Positions 15,007 to 21,619 of a DNA stretch of 26,193 nt are shown here, piece after piece. Made by a program: the position numbers and the translations under genes. Under the pieces are notes generated by a model. It saw nothing but the letters and a program-made list of their open reading frames with translations, was not told the DNA's origin and made no database searches. The DNA comes from a virus. The stretch is taken from positions 1-26,193 of the IMG/VR virus record IMGVR_UViG_3300008266_014510, one strand, 5' to 3'. Within the stretch, counting starts at the first letter, position 1. Every line of letters begins with the position of its first letter.

Positions 15007-15540
15007 ATGCAACAACTACTAAAAATTCAGGGCGAACTAAAAGCCCCAAAGAATCAATTTAACTCATTCGGAAAGTATAAGTATCGATCCTGTGAAGATA
15101 TACTTGAGGCCGTAAAAGTGCTACTTACGAAGTATGGATGCACTCTTACACTTACCGATGAAATCAAAACGGCCGGCCCGATAACTTATGTCGAATCAAC
15201 GGCCACAATATGCCACGAAGGTGATTGCGTTTCCGTAAAGGCTCAGGCTGGTATTGACCCAAGTCGCAAAGGAATGGATCTTAGCCAATGCTTTGGGAGC
15301 AGTAGCAGTTACGCACGCAAGTATGCACTTTCAGGATTGTTTTTATTGGATGATAGTAAAGATGCAGATGCTACCAATACCGGCGGAAAGGATACCGATA
15401 ACAAGAAAAGCGAACTGATTGCATCCGTGTCAAAGCTTCCTGAAAACAAAAGAGCGGCAGCCTTGGAAACGATCAACAATGCTACCGATATGAAGACTCT
15501 TGTAATTATCGAAGATCGTATTAACAAACTTGTGCAATGA
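15007..15540 (+). CDS. erf: ERF-family single-strand annealing protein
   Basis: 177 residues. The N-terminal domain shows FNSFGKYKYRSCEDILEAVK (19-38), then the strand segments of the ERF core, and AGIDPSRKGMDLSQCFGSSS followed by SYARKYALSGLFLLDD (about 80-116), the signature of ERF recombinases. The C-terminal third (from ~118) is a linker rich in D/T/N/K and a helix, as is usual for the variable ERF tail. It anneals single strands during phage recombination and genome circularisation. Start preceded by AACCTAAAACA. Stop overlaps the next start (ATGA). Works with the VRR-NUC nuclease and SSB-like protein in the same operon. Confidence 0.9.
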   Translation: MQQLLKIQGELKAPKNQFNSFGKYKYRSCEDILEAVKVLLTKYGCTLTLTDEIKTAGPITYVESTATICHEGDCVSVKAQAGIDPSRKGMDLSQCFGSSSSYARKYALSGLFLLDDSKDADATNTGGKDTDNKKSELIASVSKLPENKRAAALETINNATDMKTLVIIEDRINKLVQ

Positions 15541-15911
15541 TAAGCATACTTGAAATAAACAGCGAACTTCAAAAGGTAGAGGCTTCAACTCTTGAAAGCA
15601 TCGGAGCGTGTACTGAATATGGTGCAAAGCTTGCCGGATGGATAGCCTACACAGGTCTAATGAAAGCGCAGGCAAAAAGGGATTTGCTGCAAAAGAAAAA
15701 GGAAACTATCGAAAGACTTATGATTGAGAACCATAGATTAACGCCTGCCAACCTCAAAGAATATGTTACCGCTTCCGTATCTATGGAGGAATATATCTTT
15801 GAACTGGCAGACCGTACCAACGCAGCCGCTACGCATCAACTTGACTTAGTAAGGTCGATTTTATCAGCACTCAAAACCGAAATGGCATCTGTTAACTTTT
15901 ACAATAAATAA
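15537..15911 (+). CDS. Hypothetical helical protein, partner of ERF gene
   Basis: 124 residues, almost entirely predicted helix: ILEINSELQKVEASTLESIG, AYTGLMKAQAKRDLLQKKKETIERLM (about 42-66), then VTASVSMEEYIFELADRTNAAATHQLDLVRSILSALK. No Cys/His cluster, no membrane segment. ATGA overlap with ERF suggests coupled synthesis. Many ERF or RecT operons carry a short helical protein at this place; its job is unknown. I assign no function. Confidence 0.6.
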   Translation: MISILEINSELQKVEASTLESIGACTEYGAKLAGWIAYTGLMKAQAKRDLLQKKKETIERLMIENHRLTPANLKEYVTASVSMEEYIFELADRTNAAATHQLDLVRSILSALKTEMASVNFYNK

Positions 15912-15917
15912 ATAACT

Positions 15918-16088
15918 ATGGAATTTAAAAAATATCTCAAATTAGTAATTTTTTATGCTGCTTTCTTTTTAGATTATTTTATAATAACCAAGCCTGAAAA
16001 TAAATTAGAAATCTGTGCATTTTGGGCTACAGTTGTTTTATTTAAAATATGGTATGAAATAATAAATATAAATAATAAAAATTTTTAA
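15918..16088 (+). CDS. 56-residue membrane protein in AT-rich island
   Basis: ATG 15918-15920, TAA 16086-16088. The product has a basic N-terminus (MEFKKYLKLV), a hydrophobic helix (VIFYAAFFLDYFIITK, about 10-25) and a second one (EICAFWATVVLFKIWYEII, about 31-49), then an Asn/Lys tail. Leader is A-rich (AATAAATAACT). The reading frame spans almost the whole gap between neighbours. The DNA is much more AT-rich than the ERF genes. Could be a superinfection or membrane-associated moron product; no family recognised. Confidence 0.5.
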   Translation: MEFKKYLKLVIFYAAFFLDYFIITKPENKLEICAFWATVVLFKIWYEIININNKNF

Positions 16089-16104
16089 TCAATAAATAAA
16101 ACAA

Positions 16105-16614
16105 ATGGCTAAATTAACCAAACAGAAATTAAGTTTAATGTTAAATGACATTTACTTAAAATCAAAAAGAAATGAAACATTTAATCCTTCTGATATTATG
16201 ACATATTATCACTTAGGACAAAATTTTGCAACTATATTAAGAGCATATGGATATTGTAAAAAAATTGATACTGGAAAATATACATACATTGGTAAATCGA
16301 TAAACGAAGAATTGATTAATGAAATTTACAATCATTATATGAAATATAAGAAAAAAGAAAAAGAAAAAGTAAATGAAAAGCAAAAAGGAAATTATTTATT
16401 TGAAGAAAAAGATAATAAACAACAAGTTAGATTTTTAAATGATACTGGTTTGATAGATATGATATTTAAAAGAAATGATGAATTAAATAAAAAAGTTAAT
16501 GAATTAGAAAAATCAGTAGATAAATTATATGAACATATTAAGGCAAGAGATTTAAATAAATTACATGAAAATAAATTTCCACAAAAAAAATCATTCTTTT
16601 CTAAATTATTTTAA
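16105..16614 (+). CDS. AT-rich gene for Lys-rich coiled-coil protein
   Basis: 169 residues. N-terminal ~65 residues (LTKQKLSLMLNDIYLKSKRN, FNPSDIMTYYHLGQNFATIL, RAYGYCKKIDTGKYTYIG) look like a winged-helix-type module with a terminal beta-wing. Then comes a Lys/Glu-rich linker (YMKYKKKEKEKVNEKQ) and a C-terminal coiled coil (LNKKVNELEKSVDKLYEHIKA). About 20% G+C in the line starting 16141 against about 47% in the line starting 14281, and codon use is extreme (TTA, AAA, AAT). Inferred: recently acquired DNA-binding protein. Function unknown. Confidence 0.6.
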   Translation: MAKLTKQKLSLMLNDIYLKSKRNETFNPSDIMTYYHLGQNFATILRAYGYCKKIDTGKYTYIGKSINEELINEIYNHYMKYKKKEKEKVNEKQKGNYLFEEKDNKQQVRFLNDTGLIDMIFKRNDELNKKVNELEKSVDKLYEHIKARDLNKLHENKFPQKKSFFSKLF

Positions 16615-16634
16615 TAACCAATAAATCAAATCAA

Positions 16635-16874
16635 ATGTCAAACTACGACAACACAAACAGCGGCGTGCTGTTTACTAACGATCAAAAAGGAAATGAAAAA
16701 GCCCCTAACTACAAAGGGAAAATAAATGTAGGAGGAAAGGATTACGATCTTGCCGCATGGGTAAGGGAAGGTAAAAACGGAAAGTTTCTATCTGTAAAAG
16801 TATCTGAGCCGTATAAAAAGGATTCTGAATTACCGCCGATGCCTAAAGCTAAATCTCAAGACCTACCTTTTTAA
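16635..16874 (+). CDS. Small OB-like protein with SSB-type C-terminal tip
   Basis: 79 residues: NTNSGVLFTNDQKGNEKAPN, YKGKINVGGKDYDLAAWVREG, KNGKFLSVKVSEP, then a Pro/Lys tail ending SQDLPF. Known: many phages carry a short protein of the form 'tGaLF.N..k...hPdy.G.i.v.G.eywlsaW.ke...GkfmSl'; function not established, beta-barrel likely. Seen: the last residues DLPF resemble the DDxPF tip with which single-strand DNA-binding proteins recruit partners. Inferred: accessory ssDNA-binding or recruiting protein for the ERF/VRR-NUC/DnaB set around it. Two bases separate it from the next start. Confidence 0.55.
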   Translation: MSNYDNTNSGVLFTNDQKGNEKAPNYKGKINVGGKDYDLAAWVREGKNGKFLSVKVSEPYKKDSELPPMPKAKSQDLPF

Positions 16875-16876
16875 TC

Positions 16877-17296
16877 ATGGATAGATACAAAGCGATAAAA
16901 GAACTCGAGTCTATTATTGGGGAATTAGAACCTCATAAGCTGCTGAAGGTACATGAAATATTCAGGAAATTTAAACGCAAAGAGATACGTGAAAGGGTTG
17001 TTTATGCTGAATCAATTATTCAACCCTCAATTGATCTTCAAAGCGAAGCGAATCACATTGCACATCAGCACGGTATAACTTTGGACGAACTGTTAGGTAA
17101 AAAAAGGAACTTTCAGTTTACCTATGCGAAGACTCATTTCATCCGATATGTGATGATGAAGTACCGCAACTTAACTACTAAGCAGCTTGCTAATTTTATG
17201 AAGGTCGATCATTCTACGATTATTCACCATATGTATCATGTAAAGCATATGCAGCCGCTTCCCAGAATGATTAAAAAAAGGGTCTACTATGAATGA
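16877..17296 (+). CDS. Free-standing DnaA domain IV-like protein
   Basis: 139 residues. Residues ~50-120 match the DnaA C-terminal DNA-binding domain: ITLDELLGKKRN (67-78), AKTHFIRYVMMKYRNLTTKQLANF (84-107) and KVDHSTIIHHMYHV (109-122), equivalent to the DnaA 'R/K-DHsTVihA' signature helix. The AAA+ domain is absent; residues 1-45 are a charged helix. Known: domain IV binds DnaA boxes. Inferred: phage origin recognition, or interference with host DnaA; it lies in the replication operon a few genes upstream of the loader-like and DnaB genes. Overlaps the VRR-NUC gene by 8 bases. I could not pick out a convincing cluster of DnaA boxes. Confidence 0.8.
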   Translation: MDRYKAIKELESIIGELEPHKLLKVHEIFRKFKRKEIRERVVYAESIIQPSIDLQSEANHIAHQHGITLDELLGKKRNFQFTYAKTHFIRYVMMKYRNLTTKQLANFMKVDHSTIIHHMYHVKHMQPLPRMIKKRVYYE

Positions 17297-17669
17297 GAAA
17301 CAGGTTCATAAGGCAATATGCAAGTACTTGGATATGCAGTATCCGGATGTTATTTACACCTCCGATCCTTCAGGAATGCGGGTAAGTATCGGCTTGGTAA
17401 TGGAAATGAAAGCAAAAAGGTGTAAAAAATATCCGCTTCCTGATCTTATTGTTCTACAACCTTCAGGGCCTTATCACGGTCTTTGTATGGAAATCAAAAA
17501 GGATCTTTCAGAAATATTTACAAAGTCTGGGGATATGCGTAAAAACAAACACATAGAAGAGCAGCATAAGACTTTGAAGCAGCTGCAAAAGTTAGGTTAT
17601 GCGGCAATATTCGCAGCAGGATTTGACCACGCTAAAAAAGCAATAGATCTTTATTTTTCACAAAAATGA
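17289..17669 (+). CDS. VRR-NUC domain nuclease
   Basis: 126 residues, essentially one VRR-NUC domain. EKQVHKAICKYLDMQYPDV at the N-terminus, catalytic PD...ExK as P51-D52 (PDLIVLQPSG) and E68-I-K70 (LCMEIKKD), and a C-terminal helical part RKNKHIEEQHKTLKQLQKLG followed by YAAIFAAGFDHAKKAIDLYF. All expected acidic/lysine residues are present. Known: PD-(D/E)xK superfamily nucleases acting on branched or flapped DNA. Inferred: resolves or trims intermediates with the ERF annealing protein. Coupled to the methyltransferase gene by a 4-base overlap (17666-17669). Confidence 0.88.
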   Translation: MNEKQVHKAICKYLDMQYPDVIYTSDPSGMRVSIGLVMEMKAKRCKKYPLPDLIVLQPSGPYHGLCMEIKKDLSEIFTKSGDMRKNKHIEEQHKTLKQLQKLGYAAIFAAGFDHAKKAIDLYFSQK

Positions 17670-18598
17670 AACACGGTAGTTTATTTTCAGGAATCGGAGG
17701 CTTTGACCTTGCAGCCGAATGGATGGGATGGGAAAACGTTTTCCATTGTGAATGGAATCCTTTTGGACAAAAAGTTCTTAAACATTATTGGCCACATTCA
17801 ATCAGTTACAATGACATCACCAAAACAGACTTCTATATTCACAGAGGAGACATTGACATTATCACAGGAGGATTTCCCTGCCAACCATACTCATCCGCAG
17901 GAAAGCGACTCGGCAAAGAAGATGAGAGACATCTCTGGCCGGAAATGCTTAGATGCATTCGAGAAGTTTCCCCAATTTGGATTGTGGGCGAAAACGTTCG
18001 CGGCCTTACTAATTGGAATGGAGGGATGGTATTCGACGAAGTGCAAGCTGACCTGGAAGCTATCGGCTACGAAGTTACACCGTTTTTACTTCCAGCTTGT
18101 GCCGTCAACGCTCCGCACAGAAGAGACAGGATTTGGTTTATTGCCTACAGAAATGCTGCCAACGCCATGCCGATTCGATTACAACAGTGCGAGAACGGAA
18201 CAGAAATGGGAGGAGGACAAAGCGAAGTATGCGAAGCAGGGAGTGAATCTGCAAATGGGATTGAAACAAATGGCAAGATTCCAAATGCTACCGACTCCGA
18301 ATCTTTCGACATACAAAACAAGTGGCATGAGCAAAACAGCTTGGGAGAAAAGGATAAACGACAATCGGCAACAGGATTTAAATATGGAAATATACAAACA
18401 AACTGGACAACATTCCCAACATCTCAACCCACAATTTGTAATGGAGATGATGGGCTTTCCAACCGACTGGACGGAATTACCTTTCCTAAATGGAGAAACG
18501 AATCAATCAAAGCAGGAGGAAATGCAGTAGTTCCACAGGTAGTTTATCAGATATTTAAGGCAATAGAATCTTTTAATAATCAAAACCCAAAACCATGA
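17666..18598 (+). CDS. DNA (cytosine-5) methyltransferase
   Basis: 310 residues. Motif I LFSGIGGFDLAAEWMGW (6-22), motif IV GGFPCQPYSSAGKRLG (68-83) with catalytic Cys72, motif VI GENVRG (108-113), motif VIII NAPHRRDRIWFIAY (148-161), and motif X AGGNAVVPQVVYQIF (283-297). All core C5 motifs are present, so it should methylate a short DNA site and shield phage DNA from restriction. Residues ~162-250, where the target-recognition domain should be, are low in hydrophobics and rich in G/E/S/N/Q. The same DNA there encodes a more protein-like product in the +1 frame (see 17811-18530). Start overlaps the nuclease stop; stop overlaps the HTH gene start (18595-18598). No partner restriction enzyme is visible. 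Confidence 0.92.
   Translation: MKHGSLFSGIGGFDLAAEWMGWENVFHCEWNPFGQKVLKHYWPHSISYNDITKTDFYIHRGDIDIITGGFPCQPYSSAGKRLGKEDERHLWPEMLRCIREVSPIWIVGENVRGLTNWNGGMVFDEVQADLEAIGYEVTPFLLPACAVNAPHRRDRIWFIAYRNAANAMPIRLQQCENGTEMGGGQSEVCEAGSESANGIETNGKIPNATDSESFDIQNKWHEQNSLGEKDKRQSATGFKYGNIQTNWTTFPTSQPTICNGDDGLSNRLDGITFPKWRNESIKAGGNAVVPQVVYQIFKAIESFNNQNPKP
17811..18530 (+). CDS. Candidate overlapping gene inside the methyltransferase gene (+1 frame)
   Basis: An open frame runs from a TTG at 17703 to 18530; its first ATG (17811) gives 239 residues. The product looks like a real protein: DFPANHTHPQES (21-32), SGRKCLDAFEKFPQFGLWAK (42-61), LIGMEGWYSTKCKLTWKL (67-84), RFYFQLVPSTLRTEETGFGL (91-110), two MLPTP repeats (115-119, 159-163), and LNPQFV followed by MEMMGFPTDWTELPF near the end. 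I recognise 'W.st.C.LtWK..aTk..rl.FqLvpStprTe.tGfgLlPTp...LNP.fVe.mMGfP.dWT' as a pattern found in phage proteins annotated near or as part of DNA methylases. Ordinary shadow frames do not carry Trp/Cys/Pro motifs of that quality. Function unknown; a role in methylation or protection is inferred from location only. Whether it is translated is untested. Confidence 0.6.
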   Translation: MTSPKQTSIFTEETLTLSQEDFPANHTHPQESDSAKKMRDISGRKCLDAFEKFPQFGLWAKTFAALLIGMEGWYSTKCKLTWKLSATKLHRFYFQLVPSTLRTEETGFGLLPTEMLPTPCRFDYNSARTEQKWEEDKAKYAKQGVNLQMGLKQMARFQMLPTPNLSTYKTSGMSKTAWEKRINDNRQQDLNMEIYKQTGQHSQHLNPQFVMEMMGFPTDWTELPFLNGETNQSKQEEMQ

Positions 18599-18909
18599 CA
18601 CGACAACAGGCACTTATCAGCCATTTGCTGCAAGGCGGCAAGCTTTCAATTATGAGCAGTTACAAACTTTTCGGCATCTGCCACATCAGCCGTGAAGTTC
18701 GGCGGCTTATCGAAATTCCTTTCAATGTTGAACTTACCCGAACATGGAAAGAAGGTAAGACAAAGTACGGATCGCATTGCAATTGGCTGGAGTATACTTT
18801 GACCGCTAACAAGATGAACGCTAAAGGCATTAAGGAAATGCGGAAGGCTCTTGTTTCTAAAGGTAAAAAAAGTGTAAATAATGTTGCAAAAATGGAAGGA
18901 AAGATTTAA
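18595..18909 (+). CDS. Helix-turn-helix domain protein
   Basis: 104 residues. The N-terminus QQALISHLLQGGKLSIMSSY, KLFGICHISREVRRLIE (4-40) follows the short phage HTH type (HTH_39-like): a 'll..L..Gk.it...a...fgI..ls.rI..Lr' helix pair. Then FNVELTRTWKEGKTKYGSHCNWLEYTL gives a beta-wing, and a Lys-rich helix ends the protein. Known: small DNA-binding modules often lie beside phage replication genes. Inferred: regulator or origin-related factor. Coupled to the methyltransferase gene by ATGA. Confidence 0.72.
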   Translation: MTRQQALISHLLQGGKLSIMSSYKLFGICHISREVRRLIEIPFNVELTRTWKEGKTKYGSHCNWLEYTLTANKMNAKGIKEMRKALVSKGKKSVNNVAKMEGKI

Positions 18910-18924
18910 TTTTGTTAACGATGA

Positions 18925-18998
18925 GTCGCACCATCATTTTTAAACATTTTTGCCCAAAGGGATACTGGAGAGTGCGACCTCCTTTATTCCGGCGGGCA
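18925..18998 (+). other. Crossing inverted repeats upstream of the replication gene
   Basis: In the 99-base gap 18910-19008, GTCGCAC (18925-18931) can pair with GTGCGAC (18972-18978), and TGCCC (18951-18955) with GGGCA (18994-18998). The two pairings interleave, as in an RNA pseudoknot, and end 10 bases before the ATG at 19009. The gap is GC-richer than the gene that follows. Could be a translational control element, an operator or an origin-related structure. The stems are short and chance is possible. Confidence 0.3.
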
Positions 18999-19008
18999 TT
19001 ATCTTTTT

Positions 19009-19641
19009 ATGGCAAAAGATCCTGCATTTTTATTTTACACAAGTGATTTTTTAACCGGAACCTTAACGATGTCAGATGAACAAGTTGGTAGGTATATTAG
19101 ATTGTTATGCTTGCAACATCAAAAATATGAACTAACTGAAAAAGATATGTTATTCATATGTAAATCTTATGATGAAGATATTTATTCAAAATTTAAAAAG
19201 GAAGATGGTAAATTTTACAATGAAAGATTAAGGGAAGAATCTATAAAACGTTCAAAGTATTCAGAATCAAGGAGAAACAATAAATTAAAGAAAAAGATAT
19301 CTTCAACATATGTTCAACATATGGAAAATGAAAATGAAAATATAAATGATAATATAAATAATAATAATGGTAAAAAATCAAAATTTAAACCGCCTACTTT
19401 GGAACAAGTTTCTAAATTCTTTGAAGATAATGGATACATAAACGCAGACACGGCATGGAACTATTACAACGATGCAGATTGGACAGATAGCACAGGAAAG
19501 CCTGTACTGAATTGGAAACAGAAGATGCGGATAGTATGGTTTAGAGATGAAAACAAAAAGAAGATAACCCTCAGCCTGCATGATCTCGACCGCAGAGCAA
19601 GAGAACTTAACGATCAAATTTTATATCCCCACGAAAAATGA
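19009..19641 (+). CDS. Replication initiator / helicase-loader-like protein
   Basis: 210 residues. Residues 1-75 (DPAFLFYTSDFLTGTLTMSD, EQVGRYIRLLCLQHQKYEL, FYNERLREESIKRSKYSE) match the N-terminal domain of phage replication proteins of the DUF1376/YdaU type. An Asn/Glu-rich linker (ENENINDNINNNNG, 107-120) leads to a C-terminal part (TLEQVSKFFEDNGYINADTAWNYYNDADW, NWKQKMRIVWF) resembling DnaD/loader-type tails. It directly precedes and overlaps dnaB (ATGA at 19638-19641), as helicase loaders do. The 5' part is very AT-rich (about 13% G+C in the line starting 19321) and the last ~200 bases rise to about 37-45%, so the two domains probably have different origins. Confidence 0.7.
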   Translation: MAKDPAFLFYTSDFLTGTLTMSDEQVGRYIRLLCLQHQKYELTEKDMLFICKSYDEDIYSKFKKEDGKFYNERLREESIKRSKYSESRRNNKLKKKISSTYVQHMENENENINDNINNNNGKKSKFKPPTLEQVSKFFEDNGYINADTAWNYYNDADWTDSTGKPVLNWKQKMRIVWFRDENKKKITLSLHDLDRRARELNDQILYPHEK

Positions 19642-20966
19642 CAGGACTACAACCTCAAGCTAAAGACGCCGAAGCCGCTATTCTGGGTGCAATACTCATA
19701 GAAATGGGCGCATTCGACAAAGTCGCTGATCTACTTACACCGGATACATTTTACGTAACGGCACATCAAAGAATCTATTCAGCCATATGTGATCTTCAGG
19801 CTCAGCATCAGCCGATCGACCTGATAACTGTTACCGATAAACTTACAAGCAATGGAGATATGCAGATTGTAGGCGGTGCTTATGAACTCGTAAAACTTAC
19901 AAATAATGTAGTTTCATCGGCTAATATTGTCAATCATGCCCGGATAGTTTATGAAAAGTACGTACTTAGAAAGATAATTCAATTATCATCAACGCTAACA
20001 GCTAAGGCTTTAGAAACGGATGCGGATGCCTTTGAGATCTGCGACCTTGCAGAAAAGCATATTCTCCAACTTGCTGATAACAAAACCTCTGATGCCTTAC
20101 ATATTTCGAAGGTTGTAGTTGACACATTGAAAAAGATTGACAAGTGGAAGCAGTCAGGATCGGCGATAACAGGTGTTAAGTCAGGATTCAATGAACTTGA
20201 CTTTAATACACGAGGATGGCAACCCGGTGATCTCGTAATTATAGCAGCCCGACCATCTGTAGGTAAGACAGCCTTTGCTCTGAATTTGGTGCGCAATGCT
20301 GCGATGAACGGCACCGGTGTCGCTGTCTGGTCTTTAGAGATGAAAGCCCCGTACTTAGCACTCAGGATGCTTGCCGCTGAATCAAATATAGTTTTGAAAA
20401 AATTACAGATAGGCAGAATCGATGAAGTAGATCAGGTAAAACTTACACAGGCTGCTGAACAACTAAGCAAACACAACATCTTTTTTGATGATGCTAATGC
20501 TGTAAACCTTAGATCTTTAAAAGCCAAAGCACGAAGGCTGAAGAAGAAAAACAATATTGGTATGATTGTTATTGACTACCTGCAGCTTATGCAGGGAGAA
20601 TCAAAAAACAACAGAGAACAGGAAATATCTACAATCAGCAGAGAACTTAAAAACCTCGCCCAAGAACTTGAGATACCGATTATTGCCCTGTCGCAATTAA
20701 GTCGGGAAGGCGTAAAGAACAGCAATTGGGATACACCTCCGCCAATATCAGCACTCAGAGAATCAGGTGCAATCGAACAGGATGCAGATTTGATTTTGAT
20801 GTTATGGGGCGCAAATGATGCTGAAAGGATGCAGGATATAAACTATGAAAACAAAAGGAGGATAAGAATAATGAAGCAGCGGAATGGTATGCTGATGACT
20901 TGCGATCTTGATTTTAAAAATGAGATTCAATTGTTTAATACGATTGTCAATGGATCACCATTTTAA
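19638..20966 (+). CDS. dnaB: Replicative DNA helicase, DnaB family
   Basis: 442 residues, full-length DnaB layout. N-terminal DnaB domain (AEAAILGAILIEMGAFDKVADLL..., HQRIYSAICDL, ~9-105), a linker, then the RecA-like motor: Walker A ARPSVGKTAF (204-213), WSLEM (231-235), Walker B GMIVIDYLQLM (308-318), LSQLSREG (351-358), SALRESGAIEQDAD (371-384) and MKQRNGM (412-418). It unwinds DNA at phage forks and is presumably loaded by the preceding gene product. Last gene of the plus operon; its stop (20964-20966) lies 20 bases inside the convergent lysozyme gene and no terminator hairpin is visible between them. Confidence 0.95.
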   Translation: MTGLQPQAKDAEAAILGAILIEMGAFDKVADLLTPDTFYVTAHQRIYSAICDLQAQHQPIDLITVTDKLTSNGDMQIVGGAYELVKLTNNVVSSANIVNHARIVYEKYVLRKIIQLSSTLTAKALETDADAFEICDLAEKHILQLADNKTSDALHISKVVVDTLKKIDKWKQSGSAITGVKSGFNELDFNTRGWQPGDLVIIAARPSVGKTAFALNLVRNAAMNGTGVAVWSLEMKAPYLALRMLAAESNIVLKKLQIGRIDEVDQVKLTQAAEQLSKHNIFFDDANAVNLRSLKAKARRLKKKNNIGMIVIDYLQLMQGESKNNREQEISTISRELKNLAQELEIPIIALSQLSREGVKNSNWDTPPPISALRESGAIEQDADLILMLWGANDAERMQDINYENKRRIRIMKQRNGMLMTCDLDFKNEIQLFNTIVNGSPF

Positions 20967-21396
20967 AAAAATATAGATCGGCTTCAGCTTCTCTTCTTGC
21001 AACAAGACCTTTTAATTGTTTACCGCCTGCCTTTGTCCAGCGCAAAAACTCATTACGAATAGTAAGATCATCGGGGTTGGCATTAACCTTTTTCAAAAGT
21101 GTACTACTTTTTAAACTACCAACTCCGACATTAAAAGCGAAAGAAGTAAGTGCTCCAATTTGGTTTTCGTTCAAAGGTTTTTTTATAAGTCCACGCACAC
21201 TGATCTCAAACTTTTGTACAATATCAAAAAGTAAACGATCTGCTCTGTCGATTGTGATTTTGTCGCCTTCCTGAACTTTAGATCCGTTCTCATAAAATGT
21301 ACTTCCAAAACCTATAGTCCATACTCCGGCAGGACATAAATATGCCTGAAGTCTCAAACCTTCATATTTCCTTATTATCGGAATTCCTCTGTTCAT
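20947..21396 (-). CDS. GH24 lysozyme (endolysin)
   Basis: 149 residues, a single T4/P22-type lysozyme domain without signal peptide. The catalytic pattern E-8aa-(D/C)-5aa-T is present as E12 (KYEGLRLQAY), C21 (LCPAGVW) and T27 (TIGFGST); Cys replaces the usual Asp, as in some phage members. Later conserved segments: LNENQIGALTSFAFNVGVGSL (about 75-95) and EFLRWTKAGGKQLKGLVARREAEADLY (about 115-142). It cleaves peptidoglycan once a holin opens the membrane. Last gene of the right-hand minus operon, overlapping the upstream gene by 35 bases and dnaB by 20 bases in convergent orientation. Confidence 0.92.
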   Translation of the reverse strand: MNRGIPIIRKYEGLRLQAYLCPAGVWTIGFGSTFYENGSKVQEGDKITIDRADRLLFDIVQKFEISVRGLIKKPLNENQIGALTSFAFNVGVGSLKSSTLLKKVNANPDDLTIRNEFLRWTKAGGKQLKGLVARREAEADLYFFKMVIH

Positions 21397-21619
21397 ATTC
21401 TTTAATGTATTTTTTCAATTTACCTTGTGCTGCAAATATGATTCTAAAAGTGTTTTTCTTTACCGTATTAACATCATCGAGTTCATCATCATAAGTTCTG
21501 TATTCGGCATCGGTTAATTCAGCAAGCGTACTGAGAACTGAAAGGCTGCTATCAATAATTTGAAGCAACTCGTTTTCTGTCCATTCCCGAAACTCAGGAA
21601 CTTGTGAATCTTCGCTCAT
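21362..21619 (-). CDS. Hypothetical acidic helical protein
   Basis: 85 residues: EFREWTENELLQIIDSSLSV, LSTLAELTDAEYRTYDDELDD, TFRIIFAAQGKLKKYIKEYEQ. Strongly acidic in the first 50 residues and helical throughout; no membrane segment or metal motif. Coupled upstream to the phosphoesterase by ATGA (21616-21619) and overlapping the lysozyme by 35 bases. No recognised family; a lysis timing or structural role cannot be inferred from sequence. Confidence 0.6.
   Translation of the reverse strand: MSEDSQVPEFREWTENELLQIIDSSLSVLSTLAELTDAEYRTYDDELDDVNTVKKNTFRIIFAAQGKLKKYIKEYEQRNSDNKEI

Noticed and set aside
17703-17810. TTG-started extension of the +1 frame inside the methyltransferase gene
   Set aside because: The first 36 residues lack the motif quality of the rest and start at a TTG; I used the ATG at 17811 instead, though the extension cannot be excluded.
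18921-19046. A 41-codon plus-strand ORF beginning MSRTIIFKHFCPKGYW
   Set aside because: It overlaps the start of the loader-like gene out of phase, has no leader like its neighbours and no recognised family; the inverted repeats explain the region as well.
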